Both the position numbers and the translations under genes were made by a program. A stretch of DNA of 42,979 nt, from NCBI GenBank assembly GCA_013115125.1, contig JABANN010000283.1, positions 1 to 42,979 of the forward strand, in the 5' to 3' direction. Each line of letters opens with the position of its first letter. Position 1 is the first letter of the stretch. This DNA is from Perkinsus olseni. Its lineage: Eukaryota > Perkinsozoa > Perkinsida. The notes beneath the pieces are model-generated. The model was not told where the DNA came from. It did no database searches and was given only the letters and a program-made list of their open reading frames with translations. Positions 31,553-42,594 of this stretch are shown here, piece after piece.

Positions 31553-33992
31553 TCACGCAAAAACATCTTCCCGAGCAGCATCATTACTAGTGTGGGCATT
31601 CTCACACTTATCCTGCTTCTCTTCTTCTTTACCCCCGGCCTTCTCCTCCTCTGAAGGGGGCGTCGTGGCTGGCTGTGCTTCCTTCACTTCTGCTATCGCT
31701 AGACTATTCAATAATGTCGCCTTCACGTCGTCCAGCGCTCCCCGTCCCAATGGCTCCTCCATCCGGGCTATGCACCTCACCACAAGATCCCTCCCGTTGT
31801 TCGCCTGTACGCCGTAGTGCAGGAGGATCTCACCAAAGTTGGATATGCTGACCATGTAGGGCTCGTCAGCAGGATCACCCTCTGGCCAACCAGCCCGTTT
31901 CTTCTGTTCATCCATGCAGCTGTTAGCGATGGCCCAGAGGAGTATGTCCTCCCAGATCATTACCCGACTCCATATCGGATGGTAGTACAGTTCTTGCATG
32001 AGACTGTGCCTCTTACCATCCTCCTTCACTGCAGATATCCTCAGACTGACTCCGGCGATCTGGCCAGCGGTCTCGCCGTCCATCTGCTGGTCGGCCAAGT
32101 CCAGAGCCACTCCACAGGTCTTTGCCAGAGCCAGCAGCGACGTCATACCTCCCTCTAGCACGGCCTTCCGGTGAGCCTTCGACCGAAGCTTCTTACAAAA
32201 CTCCATACGAACCGTGTAGTCTCGGAGACCATCCACCAGCTCCTTCGAGTCGTCGGGCGCTGCCGCTCCGGTCCATACAGATTCTATAAACTCATCGCAC
32301 TGTGACACGGTCGCTGCTCGCGACTCCTCGCCAGCAGATCCATTGGACTCCTCCGGTGGATCGGGCCGTTCCTTAGATGGATGCAAGCTCTGCTGCAACC
32401 GCAACCACGGCAGCACTTCGACTTTTTCAAGCAGCGTCGCGCGCCCTACTCCGCCCTTGATAGCCTGAGCTCGCTTGGCATACCTATCCCGAGCGAACTG
32501 GCCCGTGTCCCCTTCAGGATCCACTGCCTCCGCGCCCGGTATTGCCTGGTTTAAATCATACTCAACATTACGGATCCACGCCGCGTCGTAGACAAGAGTC
32601 TTCCTCAGCGCATCCTTAAAACAGCGCTCACGCTTCACCTCCATGTCTTGCAACGCGTCCATAATGATATCCATGTGGACCACGAACCTCTGCCGCTCAG
32701 TATTCACCTTATGGACGGCCTTTCTGTAGTCCTCCTCGCAGCCCGAAGCGAGCCTAGCAGCCTCAGCCGCAGTCACAGCGAGTCTCAGCCTGCTACTGGG
32801 ATCGTGAGTAGTATCAGCTGCCAGATCCCTCATGAGATGGTCCGCTCTCTGGGCAGCATCATCATACCTCAGTACCGTCTCGTCATGGAGCCTATACTGT
32901 TCTTGCAGGCTGGCCGCCAGTTTCATACCGTCCACTCGAATACGCTGGTACACCTGTCCGTGCTGCTTCAGCGTCCCTCCCAACGAGGGCACCACCTCCC
33001 CTGCCAGATCACCGGCCAGCTGCCTCGACTGCTCGGCCCTATGCATGACGCTGCCAATGTACCCTTCAAAAGCACTCGAGGCCGTCTCTGAGCCAGGAAT
33101 TGCGGCGTTAGGAGTCACGACGGCCTCCTTGGCCTTCCGTGCTAGTCGTTCCAAGCTGGCAGCATAGCTCCTCTCCACGTTCGCCCTCTCCTCAAGCTGA
33201 AACGTAACGGTTACACCACGAGGGGATGCACAGTGACTTGTACTACCATTATCCGGAGCCTGTCACATAGCCTGTGACTCTGCTCCAGCCGTTCGCATAC
33301 TCCGGGGAAGTCATCGATAAGAAGGTCCTTGAACTTACTGCCAGTAGTCGAGAGTTGCTTGTCATCACCATTCATTGAGGCAGCTGAAGACAAGGAGAAA
33401 CTTCCCTCGCGGGTTGCTGCCCAGAGTGGCGAAGGCCGATCGCCTATTGTATCCCACAGGCCTCCCTCGGCCAACGGCTGCTGGCCCATAAAGCAGAGAG
33501 CAGCACTACTTTGGTTATCGCCAGCGGTCGCTTGGTCATCGGTGTTCTCGGACGGCTTATCGGCAGTGCTTTCGTCTCTGTTGTCAGCGTGAACATCGGC
33601 AACTGAACGGTGCAACAGTTCAGGATGGTAACGGGTAATGATTTTTCAAGTGCTGATAATACGAAACTATGGCCTGGTGAGTGGTACTGTTCACGTCCCA
33701 GTGCTCACCATCGCCCACCAGGCTACCCTGGGAACTAACAGGGACTGCTGTCGCCACTGCTTCCGCCAGATTCTCATGTGCGCCTTTAGTCTGTGTCGGA
33801 GCCTCTGAACACGACGCTTTAGTCCCTGTCCAAAGTCATTCAAGTACCTTCCGACTCAACCTCTGCATTCGTCTCCTCTCCTTGGGCCATCACCGTTGGC
33901 ACCTCTGCAGGTTGCGTGACGGGCCAGCCGAGAGCAGCTGCCAGGTCGGAGTCTAACACACTTGATTGAGAGAAGGCACCCACCGATGACAT
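31553..33992 (-). CDS. F-BAR domain protein
   Basis: Exons read as 33992-33848 (starts MSSVGAFSQSSVLDSDLAAA), about 33816-33709, 33602-33244 and 33196-31553, giving about 750 residues. The 47-bp last intron (GTACAAG...TTTCAG) splits the FCH hallmark. Before it stands FKDLLIDDFPGVCERLEQSH; after it LEERANVERSYAASLERLAR, the classic F-BAR start. A long charged helical stretch follows to about residue 450. F-BAR proteins bind and curve the plasma membrane and work in endocytosis and actin control. The C-terminal ~300 residues (LYYHPIWSRVMIWEDILLWA) are conserved-looking but unassigned, and no SH3 domain is visible. The tail is Glu/Lys-rich. The join between the first two exons would need an intron of only 22-31 bp, so the N-terminus is uncertain; the F-BAR part is not. 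Confidence 0.82.
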
Positions 33993-34513
33993 CACTTCCT
34001 CCCGCCTTCATTTCTGCAGTACCAGTTGGCGGCGAGTCAGCCATTGACTAGGTCACTGACGTAAACTGAGAGGAATGCCGTTACGTATTCCCAGAAGCTC
34101 TCAGCCACGCGGACTTGACACCACCCTTTTTTTTGAGTGGAAACGAGATTATACACGTCTGACATGGTAGATTATACGGATCACAAGTGAAACGTTTATC
34201 AACAGCCTTAACCAGCCAAACAGACAGACAAACGCCCGCACCACCCTTGAACTTTGCGATCATCACCGGAAAAGTGCAAATCCAAACTTGCGCTTTGAGC
34301 GGAGCGATGCACTGAAATGCCGTGCAAGTCCAACCGTCTGTGTCCATTCAAGCATTCCTCCAGCGATGGTCGCTCCTCTATTCCTCATAGCAGCGATCGG
34401 TTTCAGTTCGGCTAGGACTAACGTACTACTCTAACGGCAAAGGTGGTGTTTTCCGCATAAAACAGGAAGACCTGCAGCTTGCCGGATGATCGTCGGACTT
34501 GACCCAATCCCCC
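33993..34513. promoter_or_regulatory. Divergent intergenic region, F-BAR and RRP45
   Basis: Some 520 bases separate the minus-strand F-BAR start and the plus-strand RRP45 start, so promoters for both must lie here or each gene lies at the head of a transcription unit. A CT-rich patch ending CCTGCAG (34470-34477) could be the leader acceptor for RRP45. No TATA box or other motif can be claimed. Confidence 0.4.
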
Positions 34514-36205
34514 ATGGCCGCCCTTACTCTCTCCGATGAAGATTTCTTAACCCAAAGCCTATTCCACACAGGCCTGCGAGCTGACGGCAGGAGGTCTGCA
34601 GAATTTCGAAAATTGGACATCCGATTGGGCCCAGGTCTCGGCCAGGCCGAGTGCTCTATCGGCAAGACACGGACAAGGGCCGTTGTCACTGGTAGGTAGT
34701 ACCCTCTCAACCTTCTATGGACGCAACAGCACTCAGGGGCGCTGACGAAGCCACCGCCAAACCGTCCTAGAGAGGGCCGGCTGAGTGTTAACGTCGAGGC
34801 GGGCCCTATGGCTGCCCCGGCCACACTCCCCAGTGGTAACCCCACGGGACTGGTAGGGAGCAGCCAAACTCCTGAGGGAGTGTCCCTGTGTAATCAGCTT
34901 GAACGAATGCTGAAGGGTTTAAAGTGGGTCAAAGCAGCGTTTAATGAAGGGAGGTGATGCCGCCCTTCAGCGCGGTGGACGTGGAGGCCCTCTGCGTTCA
35001 GAGCGGCGCCCTGGTATGGGAACTGCGGCTAGACGTACATGTGCTGTGTGACTGTGTGAGTGAAGGACCATGAACTACAGGGTGAATCTCTCTAATCATC
35101 AGGGCAACGTCGGGGACTCGGCCGCCATAGCAAGCATTGTAGCACTGCGACACTACCGGCAGGCGGAAGTGTCGGTGGAAAACGGAGACATCATCTACAG
35201 CCCTCATGTACGTCCGCTGGGAGCCGTGATAACCTTCTATGGCCGTCCTTGCACCAGTTAGATCCGGTGCCTCTGTCGGTGCATCACATGCCGATCCCCG
35301 TCACCTTCGCTGCGATACCATCAGGCCTCGGTGAGGACCCGATGCTCCTAGCCGACCCCAGCAACCTAGAGGAGCAATTTCAAGGAGATGGCGGCCAACT
35401 AGTGGTAGTAGGAGTTGCTTTCCTTGTTCCGACTGCTCAACTCGATGAGCCTAGTCGTTATAGGTGGTGATGAACCAGTACGGGGAGCTGTGCAGCGTGC
35501 TCAAGTCTGGAGGGGCGTCACTACTGCTCGACCGCGACCTCATGCCAGCCGTTCGTCTGACAACTGCCCGAGTGAAGGCAGTCATTGCCCTTGTCGACGA
35601 CAAGGTGGGGTTTTCTACCGCCAATAAACACGCCATCTCTGCCACTTCAGTTGGCCGAGGACGAGCATACTCGCTTTGACGTACACAAGGCCGACATTCA
35701 TCACAAGTACGCTGCTTCTGGGCTATCGATAGAGAACGGCGACGCCATCCTCCCGCTCCAGAGGGACCAACGTAAACGGAGGCTGGCTCATTTGGAAGTA
35801 AGGGCATTGTGTATTGCGACTGGAAATTGTGTCGCTCGAAAGGTACCGCAACCCATGCAGTTGGATAAGTCCGCAGATGAACAGCCAAGCAACCCCCGCA
35901 AGAGTGATTCCGGCGGAGCAGAGGTGCTCCCCGACCAACTGTCGCTGGTAGTCGCACGTCGACGTTCATCCGATCAGGATCCCCTACCGGAGCCGACCGA
36001 GCCGGGAGCTGTTTCCCCCGCTGAGACCATGTATAGTGTCAAGCATGTGGACAACGAAGGCCCTGCAGCTGCTAGAGCATCGCCGCCAGCGCCTACCGTC
36101 TCGGAGCCGGCGACGGTGGACAACTTGGATGACGATGACCTGGACGACCTGTCCGCTGCTGTACTAGTGAAGCCCAAGAAGAAGAAGCGTCGACCTCGAA
36201 AGTGA
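34514..36205 (+). CDS. RRP45: RNA exosome ring subunit RRP45/EXOSC9
   Basis: Seven exons: 34514-34691, 34737-34923, 34971-35055, 35103-35207, 35258-35407, 35464-35604 and 35651-36205, about 466 residues, with introns of about 45-56 bp. The RNase PH fold follows EXOSC9 throughout: FHTGLRADGRRSAEFRKLDI, REGRLSVNVEAGPMAAPA, AVDVEALCVQSGALVWELRL, GDSAAIASIVALRHYRQAEV and DPVPLSVHHMPIPVTFAA. RRP45 is a catalytically inactive ring subunit that helps thread RNA to RRP44/RRP6 in nucleus and cytoplasm. The C-terminal ~150 residues are acidic then Lys-rich (DDDDLDDLSAAVLVKPKKKK), like other EXOSC9 tails and probably a nuclear signal. Within the last exon, 35798-35842 looks like a 45-bp intron (GTAAGG...GAAAG) whose retention keeps the frame. 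The second intron border (AA|C junction) is the least certain. Confidence 0.92.
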
Positions 36206-36832
36206 TGCCAACCACCGGACTAAGAACCCCTCCAAGGACAAGATGAGCAGCAAGGAGTGTTCAGGAATCTACGAGTCGGCGCCGAGGGTAGCGAATTAAT
36301 TTCTATAGCAGCGCTCCACAGATTTGTGTTGAAAGATGTGGTACCCCGCAGATCCGGCCAAGCTCCTAATCACGTGGACGGGGACTTAGCTCCCGATAGC
36401 AATGAGGTCGCTAGCCTTGTTCTCGGCTCGAACAGGCGTATGGTCGGGACTAGCTGGGAAGATGATCTGATTTCTGTCCGGCGGCCACCCGAGTACTCGA
36501 CAGGGACGCCAATCACTTAAGTGTTGAGCTTACGGTAGGACAACAGCTCAACATAAGCTATACCTATGTTATACAGTATAGAACGAGGACCATAGTGTTA
36601 ACCACGGCTCGTCGCCATGAATCGAGATGATATTGCCATGATGGCTCGATCGCCATCGATCCTTAACAAATTGAGCAGTTCACGGCACGGTTTGTCAATA
36701 AACTAATCTGTCCGAGCACACCCTTCAAAATACTTCCGCCAACCTGAGTAACGCAAAACTCACACGGACAAAAAAATGATAACGATGTACAGAACTTGTA
36801 AAAAATCCCGACTACAAACGATGGCTCTGCCT
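36206..36832. other. Convergent intergenic region
   Basis: Between the stops of RRP45 (plus) and the gamma-carbonic anhydrase gene (minus). A plus-strand frame of 87 codons at 36257-36520 has no ATG start and no family pattern. The rest (36530-36800) is AT-richer with A-runs and presumably holds both 3' ends. Confidence 0.5.
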
Positions 36833-38301
36833 TCAGGCCGACTCCTTGGCCGCATCGAGCCGCTTCTTCTCCTTCCACGCATTCTTGAGGTTAACCTGAC
36901 ACACGCCGGTGCCAGCTCGAAATGGTGGCAGTGAGAGCATTCAGCAGGAAAATCATCAACGCCATCGGAGAAGTCGTGATTGACTCCTCCAGTTGCGTCC
37001 TTCGGGATGACACTGTTTAGCAAAGCTCGCTCTAACTCTACTTCGGACTCAATCAGTAGCTCACGCTGCGAATGGCACTAGCAAATACCGGGACTCCCAC
37101 TGAAGACGAGGCTCTTCTAACGTAGTAGCAGTAATAAGTGTATAAGGAAATAACCCGTGACGCTTCAGTGCGTATCACCGGGGCTTCAGAAATAGCGGAT
37201 ATTCTGTTAGTATGGCAGTCGTAATTCTTACGTAATTGGCGGCATTATACTTGATCATCTCCTTCTCGCTATCGCTCAGGTCTCTCAACCTCCTCGCCGG
37301 ATTGCCTATCCACAGTCCAGGAGTTGCTACTTTCCCAGGCGGTAATACACAACCTGCGCCCATAATGGTGCCCTCTTGCACCTGACCGCGCCAACGTTAA
37401 AAGCAGTTGAGAGCGATGTACACAGGGATACAACAAGAAGAAACACCTAGCAGCCGCCGGAGACTCAGTGCATGCCGCAGCTCCTCCAATACTATCGTGG
37501 CTGAGCATTCGGTTTTGTCGTAATGGTGACTATCACGCTCGTGAGTTCCATAGAAGTGCCGACCACGATGAATATGAAGCCCCTTCCTCACCACAGCCCC
37601 ATCCAGGATGATCGAGCCTATGCCTATCAGAGTGCCCGGCTCTATGCGACAAGCGTGGAGCGTGACAGCATGACCTAACGGTAGAGTAGGCGGGAGTCGG
37701 AGAGATGCCGTAGCTCTACCAATGCTGACATCCTCGCCAATTATGAGCTGCATTCCTTCTTGCCGGCCGTAAAACTCCCCTCGAACATGCAGTACACAGC
37801 CGTCCTGAAGCAAGGCAGAAAGTCGCAAGCGTAAGCTACCAGTGATGAAGATCGAAGACAATTAGGATGATTCACTCGCAACAAACAGGCAGGAGCTTCG
37901 TCGAAGCTCTATCAATCGGTCAGACCACTTCCCAGCAAAAGATACAGCACGAAATGCTATTGAGATCGGCGTGATTTGATAACACAAGTTCGGGCGACTA
38001 CCACTATCACCTGAATATTGCTGCGGTCACCGATGACTATGGTATCAACATCAGCTCGTATTACTGCCATCGGCCAGATCGATACGTCCTGTCCGACTCG
38101 AACCTGCTGCCAGCAGGCTGCTGGATCGCATTAAGTTTAAAGAAGCGCACGAGCACCTACGTCGCCCTCAACTACTGCTGCCGGATGAATGAATGCCGAG
38201 TCGGGCACTACCGGACGTTTAAAGACGTGCGGGAAGGCGGAAAACTGGGGGCTCACAATGGAGCTGAAGCGTCTAAGGGCCTTAGAGGACAATGCCAACA
38301 T
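36833..38301 (-). CDS. Gamma-class carbonic anhydrase-like protein
   Basis: Exons 38301-38161, 38103-38011, 37804-37592, 37232-37381 and a last exon from 37077. The start MLALSSKALRRFSSIVSPQF is basic and Ser-rich, a likely mitochondrial targeting peptide, eight bases after CTCTCCGCAG. Hexapeptide repeats of a left-handed beta-helix follow: SAFIHPAAVVEGD, VSIWPMAVIRADVDTIVIGD, SNIQDGCVLHV, GHAVTLHACRIEPGTLIGIG, GTIMGAGCVLPPGKV, LWIGNPARRLRDL. The three zinc-ligand His of the family are present (VLHV, GHA, LHA). Relatives are trimers, and in plants and many protists they form the carbonic anhydrase module of mitochondrial complex I. The last exon (CHSQRELLIESEVELERALL) recalls the helical tail of plant gamma-CAs. 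The C-terminus is unsettled: it ends in frame near 36760, or through another intron at KEKKRLDAAKESA (36833). Zn binding is likely; catalysis is not assured. Confidence 0.85.
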
Positions 38302-38503
38302 CAAAGGCTGCGGAGAGGGTGAAACTGCGATAGCAACATCGTCGTGGTAAACGGGGAGAAAATAATTCCAAATTTTTCCCGGAAAATCTCTGCTGGGAGA
38401 ATCACAGTAATGGTGAGCGTAGTCTCGAGTCGCCATTCAATTGAAGAAGACAACAGGCGTGATCCAAAGGAAATGTGAATATGAATAGGACAGGCAGGGG
38501 CTC

Positions 38504-39718
38504 CTAGATGAGGAGGATTATCCACGCGATTGTTGCATAAAATAGCCACACAGGGAATCTGAGGAAGCCACATATGCGCACAGCGAAGGATTCAGCGGAG
38601 GTATCTTACACTCCCAGAGCACGACGATCTGCGGGAACCAGCTCAGACATGAACCCTACGGAGGCGCCAGTGGACCAAACAAAGCCAGCTAGTACCACTA
38701 GCAACTGAAAGGGGGCAAAAATGGAAGTCATTCCGGAAACAGCGGCGCACCTTTACTATCCGATAGTTCTTTACAAAGAAGCAGACGATTGCTGATATGA
38801 CGAGAGGGAACACGCAGTAGCCCAAGACGCACACGGACTGGAAGAAGGATATCTAACAAGGCAGCAGCGGGGTGGCCGGGTTGAGGTCCCCTACTAGAGG
38901 AGCCATTGTCGTCCCCAGAGCGACGAGGCTACAGTGGAGATAGGCCCTTAATACAGTAGCTTAGTACCTTTCCCTTTATTAAAACGCCGTTGACGGTGAC
39001 TACTGCTGAGCCTAACCATACTATGACGAATATCATAGAGAAAACATAGCCCTTCTGAGTGTCCGGCGCCTGCAATGCCAGTATCTGCAACGATCGTGCT
39101 GCCAGGAGTAGAACTCGAACGGGGAGCATTCGCACCACCGAGAGCGCCATGCACAGTATCAGAGGGCCCCACAGGTCCCAGTTGCGAAGGCCAGCACCGC
39201 CCTCTACACGGGCCCGCGGTAACATAACGTATCTGCGAACAGGCGTTAATTCGATAATCTACACTCTCACTATGGCTTGAGCGGGTAGTTCGCGCATTGC
39301 TACCCAGGAACGCTACATAGTTGTCCCTAATGGGTGGCACTTGCAATGGTGTCAACGTCACTTGAGAGAGTAACGGCGCAGATCCTTAAGTTCGTAATTC
39401 ACGCAAACTTCTGACCCCGCCACAAGATGAATAAGAGTCAGAAACGGACCTTAAATGGCCAGGCTCAGCCAGCAGTGAGCTGAGCCTCCTACAACCACTA
39501 CTACTAGGAAACCGTGTAGAGGATGTTTACTTCAGTTTCTGCGCAACAGCCGTGACGTCCCGCATTATAGTAACTCTGATGGGCTCATCCAGCGTTGAGT
39601 CTGAACCAGTGGCACTGGGTCATCCATCAGCAGTACCGTTGATCAGAATCATACCCGGAGTATCTGCTGTCCGCTCCATCATGCCTGTGGGGGACCCTCC
39701 TTCGAGATCTCTACTCAT
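38504..39718 (-). CDS. YIPF6: Golgi Yip1-domain protein YIPF6/Yip4
   Basis: Six exons: 39718-39655, 39600-39531, 39232-38968, 38852-38751, 38704-38610 and 38558-38504, all phases agreeing, 216 residues (human YIPF6 is 236). The match runs end to end: STLDEPIRVTIMRDVTAVAQ, YVMLPRARVEGG, NWDLWGPLILCMALSV, FVIVWLGSAVVTVNG, ISFFQSVCVLGYCVFPLVIS, LLVVLAGFVWSTGASVGFMS, PADRRALGVFPVWLFYATIA, then WIILLI at the stop. It has a cytosolic N-terminus and five membrane segments, as expected for Yip family proteins, which bind Rab GTPases and shape the Golgi. Intron 2 is long (298 bp); introns 1, 3, 4 and 5 are about 50-115 bp. The first donor (GTATGA at 39654) could be replaced by one 18 bases downstream, which would add six residues. 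Confidence 0.9.
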
Positions 39719-39861
39719 TGAGGTGGTATCAACGAACTGACTGATCGACGTGGTTCACAACACGCTCGGAGAGCCCAGCCTTCCACCTTCCAAAACTGTA
39801 ACGAAACTACAGTAGCAAAGTTTGAAAAACAATACAATCGCTCGACATACATTGATCGCTT

Positions 39862-41529
39862 TCACTGTGTCGGGAATCCTGGGAGGTAGGTATGGGCTCT
39901 GGCACCCGTCGTTAGACTCGCCCCGGTAGTAGTAGCAGCAGCTGCGGCTGTACTAGAGGCTGCTGAGGGCGAGCTGACTCCTCCGTGGTGCATAGGAGTG
40001 GCGAAGGGATCTGATAGGGACAACGATAACACGAGAACGTCAAGAGCTGAAGAAAGATCTCCCCAGTATAACCCACAGGATCCGGCGACCACGGTTATGT
40101 ATTCCACCAACTATAGCCAAGAGTCGATGCTCAGAGCAAAAACTGCCAGACCGATGATGAGCAAGTACGCTCGAAATTTTTTTCAATCCAAAATTCCTTC
40201 GACGCTGTGGTCTACTTATGGAGGTTCCCAAAACTGCGATCAGCCCAGAATACTTTACTACTACTAATCCACGTGGAAAAAGCACTTTCCTGGTCAGTTC
40301 TATTACCAGTAGTTCCTAGTATCTGCTTAGGTTTGGCGCGCTTATGCATATGAGATGGCAGTGCCCTCCTAGGCCTCGTTGGGTGCCCGAAAGCTGCATG
40401 ACCACCACCTTTGCCTGGACGAGGCGATGCAACAGCAGGGGCGCCAGTAGACCGGACTGCGGGCGGAGGTGCAGCAACTGAGTGAACCAGCAGCCTAATT
40501 CAATACAAAGCCTACCTGGCGGCGCTCGAGCTGAACTTATTTCACTGCGCCATGAAATTCCCTTCCTACTAGACTTGCAAGCGCTCACTCCCCTCACCTG
40601 TTGCGGCGGGCTTGACGGCCTGTTGCGCCTCTACAGGGGATGCCTGAGGACTGCTCACAGCGGAGTGGATCTCAGATGACCCAGCCGTCCTGTTGTAGCT
40701 GTATGCACTATGAACTTGGGAGGGTGCCACGGAGGGCGCAGGAACCGGGGATGGTGCCACGGAGGGCGCAGGAACCGGGGACGCTGCCGGCTCCTCAGTT
40801 TTTCCAGCAACGCGGGGATTGGCCGCATTGTAGGCGATCCTCTGACCTTGAGAATCGCTAGCTTCGTTAGAGCTGGCCATGCCCGAGTCGGTACTGTAAC
40901 CTAGCGGCACGCGTGGTGCCTCTTCAGGAGCAGCAGGCGCAGGTGGAGAGTTTTGTGGCGCGGTGACACTGTTGAAGGGATTGGTTCGCGGTTCTTCCTT
41001 GGTCGGAGCGAACGGAGCCAAGTCGCTCATAACCGCCGTGGAGCCCACCGTGGCCGCAGCAGAGCTTCCCGCGCGCCCTCGGACGTCCGTAGTGATCTCC
41101 GAAGAGCTCACGTCTGCTACGCCACCATCGTTCTCTGAGCTGCTCACATCAGCTGCTGCGGCTGGTGTCGGCACTTCAGGGAGCTTGATAAAGGGGGAAG
41201 AGCCTGAGAGGGAGTCATTCCAACTGACAACTTTCCGTGCTGGATGGCGTGACCCATTATAGCCAGAGCGGGCTTCACTGTCATGAATAAACTGGTAGCA
41301 AGACTAGAAATAAATCCTTCCACCAATCGGAGAGAACTGAACTATTACAGATTAGCACAAGATTTTTGGTTGCTTCCCAATACAGCGCTGTGACCCTACT
41401 ACCACCAACACTCTTCCTAGTAGAGTTAGCAATATCCCCTTCGATGGGAGTATCGTCTAATGGTGGCAGAGTGGCTCTGGTCTCCTCGTCCAGTTGAGGT
41501 AGCTTCTTAACAGCTAAATGCTCGATCAT
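39862..41529 (-). CDS. Pro/Ala/Ser-rich protein with NPF and DPF motifs
   Basis: Four exons in consistent phase: 41529-41359, 41303-40598, 40477-40307 and 40010-39862, about 398 residues. The start MIEHLAVKKLPQLDEETRAT lies directly after GCTGCCTCAG. The first ~100 residues are mixed and may be folded (YWEATKNLSCYQFIHDSEAR). The rest is disordered Pro/Ala/Ser/Thr, with a perfect 30-base tandem repeat encoding SPVPAPSVAP twice. NPF (TNPFNS), DPF (DPFATP) and SPF motifs recall endocytic adaptor tails that bind EH and AP-2 appendage domains, but no ENTH/ANTH domain is visible, so that role is only a suggestion. A C-terminal basic patch reads HMHKRAKPK. It could begin further upstream. The exon joins are by frame and GT-AG alone. 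Confidence 0.6.
40723..40782. repeat. Tandem repeat, 2 x 30 bp, coding
   Basis: The 30-base unit beginning GGTGCCACGGAGGGCGCAGG occurs twice in direct succession (40723-40752 and 40753-40782), differing only at the last base (T/C). On the minus strand it encodes SPVPAPSVAP twice within the disordered protein. It keeps frame, as expected for a recent in-frame slippage. Confidence 0.9.
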
Positions 41530-41723
41530 CTGAGGCAGCAGGCCACTGTGGTGGTACAGCACGACACAGATACACAAGATTCGCTATGAATATTTTCCGC
41601 GTTAGACACATGCGCAGCGGAATAGGTTTCTTAAGTGATCTTCGCTAACCAGCAATGCTCGAGTCGAGGCCGGGAAAATGAGACATTCACAATGGAAGGC
41701 GTATAAAATCCCGTCATCTTTCT

Positions 41724-42086
41724 CTAGGCGACTCCAATCGAATCCTTGGCAGCGAAAAAGAACGGCAAGCCGAGTATGACCTGCTGGCTGGACGTGAGGA
41801 GCTCGTAATCAGCCTCATCACGCTCCGCCTTCAGCTGTGATACACCGGAATCCAGCGAGTTGAATTGATTCTGAGGGAGGATTGCTGCCGTGCAAGGCAG
41901 CGCACAAGCGTTGGCAGTACCTGGGTCTCAGATATAAGACTTTGAAGTACACTATTCTGGTGACTCGCCATTTGGACGAGATAATTTACCTGATGCATGC
42001 AGCGAGTCAAGATACGCAGCAGGAAAAAGCTTCTTCCAAGTCCACGAGAGGACTCGAAGGGGATCGTCCCCAAAGACCACAACCAT
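41724..42086 (-). CDS. Small hypothetical protein, 97 residues
   Basis: Two exons, 42086-41990 and 41920-41724, joined by a 69-bp GT-AG intron (GTAAAT...ACCCAG, phase 1). The product starts MVVVFGDDPLRVLSWTWKKL and ends LTSSQQVILGLPFFFAAKDS plus IGVA. Residues 50-75 are charged and helical (SQLKAERDEADYELL), followed by a short hydrophobic stretch. The ATG lies two bases after CAACTTAG, fitting a leader acceptor. No family recognised. The exon pairing was chosen because it is the only one that keeps the whole second exon open; other pairings give shorter products. Confidence 0.5.
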
Positions 42087-42156
42087 AACTAAGTTGATAT
42101 AGGTAGAATAGACATTATAACGTCTATTCATCTAGGGTGACCACAACAGTGATTAT

Positions 42157-42594
42157 TCACCTGCGTACTCGCGCTAGAGATGTCAGAAAATTACGGTGTC
42201 CCTCCGTCACTACCTGCTCCATAATACTCTTTACTTTCTCTGTGTCGAATGATCCAGCAGTCTGTTGCCCTTGCGCAGTCGGTTCTTCTAACTGCTGCGC
42301 TTTCCTAGACTGGACATATCTCAGCAAGCAATCCCCTTCCCGTGCCTTCGCCGGACTTCTCCAAAAAAGCTTCTTAGTGATGACGAAGGTGACCAGCAAC
42401 ACCAAGACGGTTATTATCTCGGGCACTGGAGAGGGGTATCCTGCAGTCTGTAGGAGCCTCTGGTGTGACGGCGCGACATAATCGTTCCAAGCCTTCCCCG
42501 CTAGGGCCTTAGACGTCTCTATGTGAGCGCTGAGATCAGCCATCGAGACGTTCAGTAAAGGCGATGTCGCTTCACTGCCATTCATAACGAACAA
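42157..42594 (-). CDS. Single-pass membrane protein
   Basis: One open frame of 145 codons starting MFVMNGSEATSPLLNVSMAD. After a ~58-residue N-terminal part with two NxS/T sequons (NGS, NVS) there is one hydrophobic segment (EIITVLVLLVTFVITKKLFW, about residues 59-78). A basic/polar cytosolic tail follows and ends TSLARVRR. There is no cleavable signal peptide, so it is probably a type III or tail-out single-span protein. The stop is only 70 bases before the next gene. A donor-like AG|GTGAAT overlaps the stop, so a further exon is possible. Family not recognised. Confidence 0.6.
   Translation of the reverse strand: MFVMNGSEATSPLLNVSMADLSAHIETSKALAGKAWNDYVAPSHQRLLQTAGYPSPVPEIITVLVLLVTFVITKKLFWRSPAKAREGDCLLRYVQSRKAQQLEEPTAQGQQTAGSFDTEKVKSIMEQVVTEGHRNFLTSLARVRR

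Noticed and set aside
34426-34845. 139-codon minus-strand frame opposite the start of RRP45
   Set aside because: Shadow of RRP45 exons 1-2, which match EXOSC9 on the plus strand.
38301-38573. 90-codon minus-strand frame starting MWLPQIPCVAILCNNRV
   Set aside because: It overlaps the last exon of YIPF6 in another frame and the leader of the gamma-carbonic anhydrase; no family pattern.
39233-39361. Frame starting MTLTPLQVPPIRDNYVAFLG as N-terminus of the YIPF6 gene
   Set aside because: It lies inside the 298-bp intron 2. The true N-terminal exons at 39718-39531 match YIPF6 (STLDEPIRVTIMRDV) and join in the right phase.
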